From Candidatus Dormiibacterota bacterium (GTDB lineage: Bacteria; Chloroflexota; Dormibacteria; Dormibacterales; Dormibacteraceae), in NCBI GenBank assembly GCA_003151665.1, contig PLYD01000170.1:835-13024 (forward strand): a stretch of DNA of 12,190 nucleotides, in the 5' to 3' direction. The translations under genes were made by a program, and so were the position numbers. Positions 7,263-12,190 of the stretch are shown here, in pieces (the stretch's first letter is position 1; each line of letters starts with the position of its first letter). The notes under the pieces are model-generated. The model made no database searches and was not told where the DNA came from. It saw only the letters and a list, made by a program, of their open reading frames with translations.

Positions 7263-8187
7263 TTACGAGTTTCCCGCCGACCTGGCCGAGGAGCTTGAAA
7301 GCTTCTCCCGCTTGGTCGAGCGGAAAGGTGCGGATCCTCGGAGCTTTCAAAGTTCCAGCAGCCGACAGCTTGGCCAACGTTTCCAGCCGTTCGGTGTTCA
7401 CCTGAGTCTGGATGTTGACTCCCTTCACGCCGTTCTTCGCCAGCTCGTCGGGGACCGCAGCCCCCTTCATTGAGACAACGGTTCCGCCCTTGTGCACCGC
7501 TCCGCTCAAGTGGGCGAGGCCAGTCGCATCACTACCTGTGTCGATGATCGCGGCGACGCCGTCCCTGTGCTTGGATTTGAGCGCCTCCAAAACGTCGCCC
7601 GCTGTGCGATCTATGACCTCGTCGGCGCCCAGGCCTTTCACTTAGTCGGCGTTCTCCTTGGTGGTCACGCCGATCACATGTGCGCCTCGGCCCTTCGCGA
7701 GCTGGACGGCGTAGCTGCCGATTCCACCCCCGGCACCGACGACAACGACAACATCCTTGGGCTGGGGGCCGACAGCGTCGACGCACATCAATGCGGACAC
7801 TCCCGCGAGGGGCAGGGCCGCAGCTTCCACATCCGTCATCGACTGCGGCCGCTTGGCGATGGTTCCGGCTGTCGCGGTTGTCTTCTCGGCCAGCGTGCCC
7901 ACGCCGAACACCATCTTGCCGGTGACGCCGAAGATGTGGTCCCCGACTGCGTATCCAGTCACGCCCGACCCAACGGCGTCGACGGTGCCCGAGAAGTCGC
8001 CGGCCGGGATGAGCGGAAAGCGGTGCTCCATCCGGTCCTTCATATAGCCCGCGAGCACGGCGTTGTCGAACGGGTTCAGGGACGCAGCGGCAACGCGTAC
8101 ACGCACCTGGCCCTCGGCGGGCTCTGGTTCAGGCACGTCGTGAATCGAGCCGGGTTGTCCGAAGGCATCAAGAGCGAATGCGCGCAT
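7252..8187 (-). pseudogene. NAD(P)-dependent quinone/alcohol oxidoreductase (medium-chain, zinc-independent type), interrupted by an in-frame TAA
   Basis: The frame encodes about 311 residues of a medium-chain reductase. An N-terminal GroES-like domain begins MRAFALDAFGQPG and contains AAASLNPFDNAVLAGYM and PLIPAGDFSGTV. A nucleotide-binding domain has the glycine motif VGAGGGIGSYAVQLAK at about 150-165. There are no obvious catalytic zinc ligands, so a quinone oxidoreductase-like enzyme is more likely than an alcohol dehydrogenase. Codon 182 (7644-7642) is TAA. The next codon is GTG, and the same frame continues with VKGLGADEVID to a normal end at 7252. Relatives commonly have an aromatic residue at this point, so a TAC or TAT to TAA change is the simplest reading; a sequencing error is possible. 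The ATG at 8187 is preferred over TTG 8193 because AAGGAG (8202-8197) lies 9 nt upstream. Confidence 0.85.
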
Positions 8188-8196
8188 GGTCAATTA

Positions 8197-8202
8197 CTCC
8201 TT
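8197..8202 (-). promoter_or_regulatory. Ribosome binding site of the oxidoreductase gene
   Basis: AAGGAG on the minus strand is 9 nt before the ATG at 8187 and only 3 nt before the alternative TTG at 8193. This favours the ATG. Confidence 0.75.
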
Positions 8203-8215
8203 GAGTAGGAAGTTA

Positions 8216-8233
8216 GTTGCGTACTCACGCAAC
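8216..8233. promoter_or_regulatory. Candidate operator: perfect 7-bp inverted repeat
   Basis: GTTGCGT-ACTC-ACGCAAC is a perfect dyad located 29-46 nt upstream of the oxidoreductase start codon. It sits 4 nt downstream of a candidate -10 on the same strand, over the expected transcription start, as for a repressor operator. The size suits a dimeric winged-helix regulator such as the HxlR, MarR or TetR families, which often control such oxidoreductases; that assignment is inference. No regulator gene is in the window. Confidence 0.6.
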
Positions 8234-8237
8234 AACC

Positions 8238-8265
8238 ACCATACGACCTTCAGATATTTCGTCAC
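8238..8265 (-). promoter_or_regulatory. Candidate promoter of the oxidoreductase gene
   Basis: On the minus strand GTGACG (8265-8260, four of six matches to TTGACA) is followed by a 16-nt spacer and TATGGT (8243-8238, four of six to TATAAT). The inverted repeat at 8216-8233 follows at once. The rest of 8188-8383, between this gene and the thiolase stop, shows no supported gene and no clear terminator. Confidence 0.45.
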
Positions 8266-8383
8266 AGCCGCCCGCCAGGGAGTGAGCAATACTGAAAAGT
8301 GATGAGCGGCTCGCGCACGCGCGCCAGGTTGCCATGCGTGCGGCGCAGGGTCTCCCCCGGGGTCGCGCCAGCCGGAAAGCGGC

Positions 8384-9547
8384 CTAGTTCAGCCTCTCGA
8401 GGATCATCGCCATTCCCTGGCCGCCGCCCACGCACATCGTCTCCAGGCCGTAGGTCTTGTCTCTTTCCCTCAGGCCATTGAGCAGGGTGCACAGGATGCG
8501 CGCGCCGGTCATGCCGAACGGATGACCGAGAGCGATGGCGCCGCCGTGCGGGTTCAGCTTGTCGCTGAACGGGTCAACGCCGAGTCCACGCGCTGACGGG
8601 ATGACCTGCGCGGCGAAGGCTTCGTTGATCTCGACGATGTCGATGTCGTCGATGGTCATCTTCGCGCGCTTGAGGGCTTGCCTCGAGGCTTCGATTGGGC
8701 CCAGCCCCATGAACTCAGGCTCCAGCGCGGTGAGGCCGGTCGAGACCACGCGCGCAAGCGGCTTGATACCCAGCTCCTTGGCTCGTCGCTCAGACATCAC
8801 CACCACTGCGGCCGCCCCGTCATTGAGAGGGCACGCGTTGCCCGCGGTGACCGTGCCGTTCTCGCGGAAGGCCGGCTTGAGCGTGGCGAGCACTTCGACC
8901 GTCGTCCCCGGCCGCGGGCTGTCGTCCTTGGTGAACATCTCGCCATTGGGCAGTGGCACGGGGATGATCTCGCGGTCGAAGAAGCCGTTTTCGCGGGCCT
9001 TGACCGCGGCATCCTGGCTCTTCACCGCGTAGCGGTCCTGCTCTTCACGGCTGATCTTCTCGCGCTCGGCGACGTTCTCAGCGGTCTCGCCCATCGTGAT
9101 GTAGATGGCGGGATATTCCTCAGTGTTGCCAAGCACGAGGCGTGGGTTGTAGGTGTCGGGGGCGTCGGGGTACCCGCTGCCGTACCGCGACACGCATTCG
9201 ACGCCGACGGACAGAAACACGTCGCCTTCACCCGCCTCGATCGCGTGCGCCGCCATACGGGTGGTCATCAGCGACGAGGAGCAGTATCGGTTGACGGTGA
9301 CGCCCGGGACGTCGAGTCGCGCCAGGATTGAGACCACGCGGCCGATGTTGTGCCCCTGCTCACCGCCGGGGAGTCCGCAACCGCAGATCAGGTCCTCGAT
9401 CTCGGAGCGGTCGAGCTGAGGCACCTGCGCCAACACCTTCGTCACCACGTGGGCGGCCAGGTCGTCGGGTCGGACGTCGATGAGGGAGCCCTTGCGCGCC
9501 CTCCCGATGGCGGAGCGGCCGCAGGCAACAATCACAGCACTGTTCAT
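8384..9547 (-). CDS. Acetyl-CoA C-acyltransferase (thiolase)
   Basis: Thiolytic cleavage or Claisen condensation of acyl-CoA, in fatty-acid or related beta-oxidation or in acetoacetyl-CoA formation. With the ATG at 9547 the protein has 387 residues. The nucleophilic cysteine in VNRYCSSSL falls at residue 89, as in classic biosynthetic thiolase. A GTG at 9562 would add five residues. Other catalytic motifs are NEAFAAQ (about 308), the histidine of GGAIALGHPFG (342) and the second cysteine of MCVGGGQGMA (372). GNACPLNDGAAAVV is the usual substrate-loop region. The sequence does not decide between degradative and biosynthetic use: no hydroxyacyl-CoA dehydrogenase or enoyl hydratase lies nearby. 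It starts 58 nt after the natB-like stop on the same strand and may be read through from the transporter operon. Confidence 0.95.
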   Translation of the reverse strand: MNSAVIVACGRSAIGRARKGSLIDVRPDDLAAHVVTKVLAQVPQLDRSEIEDLICGCGLPGGEQGHNIGRVVSILARLDVPGVTVNRYCSSSLMTTRMAAHAIEAGEGDVFLSVGVECVSRYGSGYPDAPDTYNPRLVLGNTEEYPAIYITMGETAENVAEREKISREEQDRYAVKSQDAAVKARENGFFDREIIPVPLPNGEMFTKDDSPRPGTTVEVLATLKPAFRENGTVTAGNACPLNDGAAAVVVMSERRAKELGIKPLARVVSTGLTALEPEFMGLGPIEASRQALKRAKMTIDDIDIVEINEAFAAQVIPSARGLGVDPFSDKLNPHGGAIALGHPFGMTGARILCTLLNGLRERDKTYGLETMCVGGGQGMAMILERLN

Positions 9548-9605
9548 ATTCGAATTATCCACCCCTTATGGAAGCAACCTCGAAGGAGGCTGCGGCTGTC
9601 AAGCC

Positions 9606-10730
9606 CTACTTCGTCAGGAGGGCTTCGCGCGTGAACAATCGGAGGGCGGCGAACCAGGACAGCGCCCCAGTGGCCAGCAGGCTAAACGACGTAACAGTCA
9701 AGGCCACCCAGCTCACCGAGTTATGCACGATCGCATCGCGCAGGACGAGCACTGCGTTGAGGATCGGGATCAGGTAGTAGGCGAGGTTCGGGTTGAAGTC
9801 CGGGATGAAAAGGATTATCGAAGCGGGCAGGATGGTGATGAAGTACAGAGGGGTGACGTAGGCCTGACCCTGCCGAAAGTTCTTGGCCAGAGTGCCAAGC
9901 GCAAGCGACACGGAGCTGAAGCTGAACGCGATCAGCAGCGCCAGCCACACCATCACCGGCAGGGCCGCCGGGCTCAGGGTGATGTGGCTGGAGGAGCCGG
10001 GAAGAGAAATCTGCGTGAGAGCCACGAACATCGAGCCGATGGCAACCACAGCCGCCGCCAGGCTAACCACTGTGATGGCCGCGATCTTGCCGAGCAGCAG
10101 CCGGCTCCGCGGTGCCGGCGTCAGCAGCAGGCCTTCCAGGGTTCGCCGCTCCCGCTCGCCGGCCGAGCTGTCGAGGGCTGCCGAGAAGCCGCCGGTGAGA
10201 ATCATCGTGATCAGGATGTAAGGGAGGAAGAAGCTCAAGAAGGCGTTCGACGCGGCTTGCACCGGTGAGCTCAGCGGGTGCCCGACGAGCTTGATGGGAG
10301 TGAGGATGCCAGGATCGATGCCGCGGTTCTTCAGCGCGGCCGCCGCCTGGGCGGCGTCGTATTGGCCCAAGATCGTCTGCAAGCGCACGTCCGCGATCTG
10401 TGCGCTCTGTCGCGTCGGGTCGTAGTACTCGTCGATCTCGCCGGGTAGGAAAGCGACTCCGAGGTCCACCTGCTTCAAGGCCGCGGCGGCGGGGTCCGCC
10501 ACGGCTTCCAGCTTCAAGCCGGTTGCCTGGAGCAAGATGCCGAGCCCGGTCGGAATTTCGCCGGAATAGCCCACTGTGTACGTCTGGATCGCCGTTTGGG
10601 TGGAAACCTCGGAGATCACGAACAGGACCAGCGGGGTCGCCAGCGCCGCAAGCCCGATCGCCATCATCGTGCGGCGATCGCGCAAGACCTCCTTAAGCTC
10701 CTTCTGGAAGACGATCCTGGTCGCGCGCAT
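9606..10730 (-). CDS. ABC-2 type transporter permease, NatB-like
   Basis: Membrane subunit of an ABC exporter, 374 residues. The N-terminus EKELKEVLRDRRTMM-like segment (FQKELKEVLRDRR) and first membrane helix (about 22-42) precede a large extracytoplasmic domain (about 45-165). A cluster of hydrophobic segments follows at about 165-185, 212-240, 262-285, 293-315 and 340-365. GERERRTLEGLLLTPAPRSRLLLGK is split here as GERERRTLEGLL and TPAPRSRLLLGK, the cytoplasmic coupling segment typical of NatB/ABC-2 permeases. The ATG at 10730 shares its A with the natA-like TGA, so translation is coupled. Sodium export is known for NatAB, but the substrate cannot be read from the sequence; drugs or peptides are alternatives. 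Confidence 0.9.
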   Translation of the reverse strand: MRATRIVFQKELKEVLRDRRTMMAIGLAALATPLVLFVISEVSTQTAIQTYTVGYSGEIPTGLGILLQATGLKLEAVADPAAAALKQVDLGVAFLPGEIDEYYDPTRQSAQIADVRLQTILGQYDAAQAAAALKNRGIDPGILTPIKLVGHPLSSPVQAASNAFLSFFLPYILITMILTGGFSAALDSSAGERERRTLEGLLLTPAPRSRLLLGKIAAITVVSLAAAVVAIGSMFVALTQISLPGSSSHITLSPAALPVMVWLALLIAFSFSSVSLALGTLAKNFRQGQAYVTPLYFITILPASIILFIPDFNPNLAYYLIPILNAVLVLRDAIVHNSVSWVALTVTSFSLLATGALSWFAALRLFTREALLTK

Positions 10731-11455
10731 CAGCGGGCCTCGACCAGAGCAAGGAACGCGCTCTCGAGGTCACGCTCTGTGCCGCGCACCTGGTCGGTTG
10801 GGCCGCTGGCGACGATGAGGCCGTGATGCAGGATCGCCATCCTGTCGCAGAGACGCTCGGCGTCGTGCATCACGTGCGTGGAGAAGATCACGCATTTGCC
10901 GCGGCCCTTCGCCTCGACCATGAACTCGCGAACTTCTTTTGAAGCGAGCACGTCGAGGTTGGAGGTGGGTTCGTCGAACATCAAGACCTCGGGGTCGTGG
11001 ACGATGGCTCGCGCGATCGCCACCTTTTGCTTCTGACCTGAAGAAAGGCTTTCAGCGCGCTGCTTTGCGAACGACCCCATATCCAGGCGCTCGATCACGG
11101 CATCGACTTTGCGAGTGAGCTCTGCATCCATCAGGCCGCAGAGCTTTGCGAAGTACTCGATGTTCTCGCGAGCGGACAGACGAGGGTAGACGCCGATGTC
11201 CGCGGTGACCACGCCGATCCGGCGCCTGACCTCTTGAGGTTCGGTTGTCGTGTCGAACCCCTCGACCTTTACGGTGCCTGCGTCCGGCGACAGCAGCGTG
11301 CAGATGATTCGCAACGTGGTCGTCTTGCCGGCGCCGTTAGGTCCCAGCAGTCCAAAGATCTCGCCTGGCTTCGCTTCGAAGGAGATGCCTTGAAGCACCC
11401 TGTTCTTGCCGAGCGTCTTCTCGAGACGCTCGACCGCCACCGCGGCGTCGGTCAC
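10730..11455 (-). CDS. ABC transporter ATP-binding protein, NatA-like
   Basis: Nucleotide-binding subunit, 241 residues, pairing with the permease next to it. Walker A is GPNGAGKT (38-45), the signature LSSGQKQKVAIARA starts at 137, Walker B with catalytic glutamate is VLMFDEPTSNLD (157-168), and the switch histidine is H194 in FSTHVMHD. The Q-loop region reads IGVVTADIGVYPRLSAREN with no glutamine, a variation also seen in NatA-type ATPases. It starts with GTG at 11455 inside a GTGA overlap with the upstream stop codon and has no Shine-Dalgarno sequence of its own. Translation therefore probably depends on the upstream zinc-ribbon gene. Confidence 0.92.
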   Translation of the reverse strand: MTDAAVAVERLEKTLGKNRVLQGISFEAKPGEIFGLLGPNGAGKTTTLRIICTLLSPDAGTVKVEGFDTTTEPQEVRRRIGVVTADIGVYPRLSARENIEYFAKLCGLMDAELTRKVDAVIERLDMGSFAKQRAESLSSGQKQKVAIARAIVHDPEVLMFDEPTSNLDVLASKEVREFMVEAKGRGKCVIFSTHVMHDAERLCDRMAILHHGLIVASGPTDQVRGTERDLESAFLALVEAR

Positions 11456-11802
11456 TTGCTGCGTGGGTTTCGCTTCGCTGGGGTCTTCGATTTGGCGGCT
11501 GCTGTTTTCGGCTTGGCGTCTGCCTCTTTGGATTTCGGCGTCGCGTCGGGCTTGCGTGGAGCCGCCTCGGTTTCGGGTTCGGGCCTTGCCGTGGCGGGCG
11601 CTGAAGTCGATTCGGCCGCGGCGTCGGCGTCGGCGACCCCGATGGTGCTGGACAGGACCCGGTGACAGCTCTCACAGGAGGTGACGACTCGAACGAGCGC
11701 ACCAAGCTGCCGCTCTTCGCGACGCAGGTTCCTCGTCCTGTCGCAGAAGGAGCAGAAACCGCTCTCGACAGTCACCTTGATCTGACCGGGCCGCTTGTTC
11801 AC
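11452..11802 (-). CDS. Putative zinc-ribbon protein with Ala/Pro/Lys-rich tail, unknown function
   Basis: I do not recognise this protein. From a GTG at 11802 it has 116 residues. Two CxxC knuckles, CSFC (17-20) and CESC (43-46), are separated by 22 residues, including the basic stretch RTRNLRREERQ. They probably form one zinc site. After about residue 60 the sequence becomes low complexity: Ala/Glu/Pro, then a Lys/Pro/Ala-rich basic tail ending KRNPRSK. The start is uncertain: GTG 11802, GTG 11775 and TTG 11871 are possible and none has a good Shine-Dalgarno sequence. The open frame further upstream is antisense to pyrB. The GTGA overlap with the natA-like gene supports a real gene and a three-gene operon. 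A role in nucleic-acid binding or in controlling the transporter is only a guess. Confidence 0.65.
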   Translation of the reverse strand: MNKRPGQIKVTVESGFCSFCDRTRNLRREERQLGALVRVVTSCESCHRVLSSTIGVADADAAAESTSAPATARPEPETEAAPRKPDATPKSKEADAKPKTAAAKSKTPAKRNPRSK

Positions 11803-11813
11803 GTAGCAACGGT

Positions 11814-11829
11814 ATCGAATTCGATCGAA
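11814..11829. repeat. Overlapping palindromes in the divergent intergenic region
   Basis: ATCGAATTCGAT (11814-11825) and TTCGATCGAA (11820-11829) are both perfect palindromes and share six bases. They lie between the zinc-ribbon gene and pyrB, where a regulator could act on both directions. Function is unknown. Confidence 0.5.
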
Positions 11830-11859
11830 GAGGGTCGTACTCGCTGACCTGAGGGCCTG

Positions 11860-11865
11860 TAAAAT
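11860..11865 (+). promoter_or_regulatory. Candidate -10 element of pyrB
   Basis: TAAAAT matches TATAAT at five of six positions and is preceded directly by TG. It would start transcription at about 11872, just before the leader hairpins. I see no convincing -35 at 16-18 nt spacing, so this is tentative. Confidence 0.35.
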
Positions 11866-11873
11866 GCTCAACG

Positions 11874-11889
11874 CGGCGCAGTCGCGCCG
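11874..11889 (+). repeat. GC-rich leader hairpin upstream of the PyrR element
   Basis: CGGCGC-AGTC-GCGCCG is a perfect six-base-pair stem with a 4-nt loop, ending four bases before the PyrR element. If transcription starts near 11872 it would cap the 5' end of the pyrB transcript. It may protect the 5' end or insulate the next structure. Confidence 0.55.
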
Positions 11890-11892
11890 GGG

Positions 11893-11929
11893 TTCCTTTA
11901 AGTCCGGTCCCAGAGAGGCCGGGAAGGAG
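11893..11929 (+). promoter_or_regulatory. PyrR-binding RNA element overlapping the pyrB ribosome binding site
   Basis: The sequence folds as a lower stem TTCCTT/AAGGAG (11893-11898 with 11924-11929), a purine-containing left bulge TAAGT, and an upper stem CCGGTC/GGCCGG (11904-11909 with 11917-11922). The apical loop is CCAGAGA. The loop and its G-G flank match the conserved CAGAGAGG core of PyrR sites, with one extra C compared with the Bacillus hexaloop as I recall it. The pyrB Shine-Dalgarno AAGGAGG (11924-11930) is part of the lower stem and lies 7 nt before the ATG. Known PyrR biology, including mycobacterial pyr leaders with this layout, implies that PyrR bound with UMP would hide the site and block translation. 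Six T residues follow the hairpin. Confidence 0.85.
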
Positions 11930-11937
11930 GATTTTTT

Positions 11938-12190
11938 ATGGCCGTCGGTTCTCGCCTGACGCACGTGATCGAGAGTCAGCAGTTCTCGCGCTCGTCGCTC
12001 GAAGAGCTGTTTGCGCGGGCGGAAGAGATCAAGCGGGAGCCGCATCGCTTTATGGCCCGTCTCAGCGGCCAGGTCATGGCTGCCCTTTTCTACGAGCCCT
12101 CGACGCGCACCCGGCTCTCATTCGAGGCCGCGATGATGCGGTTGGGTGGCTGGACGATGGGCACCGACAACGCCCGCGAGTTCTCGTCCA
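11938..12190 (+). CDS. pyrB: Aspartate carbamoyltransferase catalytic chain, N-terminal part (3' end outside window)
   Basis: Condenses carbamoyl phosphate and aspartate, the committed step of pyrimidine synthesis. The first 84 residues are present and open to the window edge. They begin MAVGSRLTHVIESQQFSRSS and include the carbamoyl-phosphate loop in FYEPSTRTRLSFEAAMMRLGG (about residues 50-70, core STRTR) and the GTDNAREFSS region preceding the usual SSxxKGE lysine loop. Aspartate rather than ornithine transcarbamylase is favoured by the FYEPSTRTRLSFE form and by the PyrR-type leader. The start ATG has an AAGGAGG at 7 nt spacing. Expression should fall when UMP is plentiful. A pyrC-carAB series downstream would be expected. 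Confidence 0.95.
   Translation, partial: MAVGSRLTHVIESQQFSRSSLEELFARAEEIKREPHRFMARLSGQVMAALFYEPSTRTRLSFEAAMMRLGGWTMGTDNAREFSS

Noticed and set aside
8262..8383. Minus-strand open frame continuing after the thiolase stop region
   Set aside because: It is short, has no recognisable family, no start signal, and ends in the oxidoreductase promoter region. It could be a remnant but there is no support.
9574..9602. Perfect TTGACA upstream of the thiolase as a promoter
   Set aside because: No TATAAT-like hexamer lies 16-18 nt downstream on the minus strand. GATAAT nearer the start has no -35 partner.
11803..12045. Upstream extension of the zinc-ribbon frame from 12045
   Set aside because: It runs antisense through pyrB and its PyrR leader, and the sequence before the CxxC region does not look like protein.
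80..12190. Mobile element, CRISPR, toxin-antitoxin or phage-defence genes
   Set aside because: All long conserved frames are metabolic or transport genes. No transposase or integrase motif, spaced direct-repeat array or att-like duplication was seen by eye.

Overview
This is a GC-rich bacterial chromosome segment made almost entirely of housekeeping and general metabolic genes. It suggests a high-GC, probably free-living bacterium, with Chloroflexota/Dormibacterota-like soil lineages or Actinomycetota as guesses. No marker gene fixes the taxon. PurL is the small type without a fused glutaminase domain, and PurF is the Fe-S type. Both argue against gamma- or betaproteobacteria.

Plus strand, 1-7262: the 3' part of a purine operon, purL (5' end outside the window)-purF-purM-purN-purH. 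Gaps run from +10 nt down to a 26-nt overlap. kynA (tryptophan 2,3-dioxygenase) follows after only 7 nt, then a 50-residue Cys-rich protein whose coding sequence contains two strong perfect hairpins. PurF, PurL, PurM, PurN and PurH cover steps 1, 3, 4, 5, 9 and 10 of IMP synthesis. PurQ and PurS, needed to supply ammonia to this PurL type, must lie elsewhere.

Minus strand, 7252-11802, reading right to left: a two-CxxC putative zinc-ribbon protein, natA-like ABC ATPase and natB-like ABC-2 permease are joined by stop/start overlaps. A thiolase follows after 58 nt. Then comes a zinc-independent NAD(P)H:quinone-type oxidoreductase with its own candidate promoter and a perfect 18-bp inverted-repeat operator. 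That gene carries an in-frame TAA about 58% of the way along. It ends tail-to-tail with the small Cys-rich gene, overlapping it by 11 nt.

Right edge, 11803-12190: a divergent intergenic region with overlapping palindromes, a candidate -10, a GC-rich hairpin and a PyrR-type RNA element whose lower stem includes the Shine-Dalgarno sequence of pyrB. Only the N-terminal 84 residues of PyrB (aspartate carbamoyltransferase) are in the window. The arrangement predicts PyrR-dependent control of pyrB translation, with pyrR encoded elsewhere or downstream.

I see no phage, insertion sequence, CRISPR array, rRNA or tRNA, and no clearly new multi-gene system. The most noteworthy signals are the pyrB leader, the disrupted oxidoreductase with its operator, the hairpin-rich small Cys gene, and kynA at the end of a pur operon.
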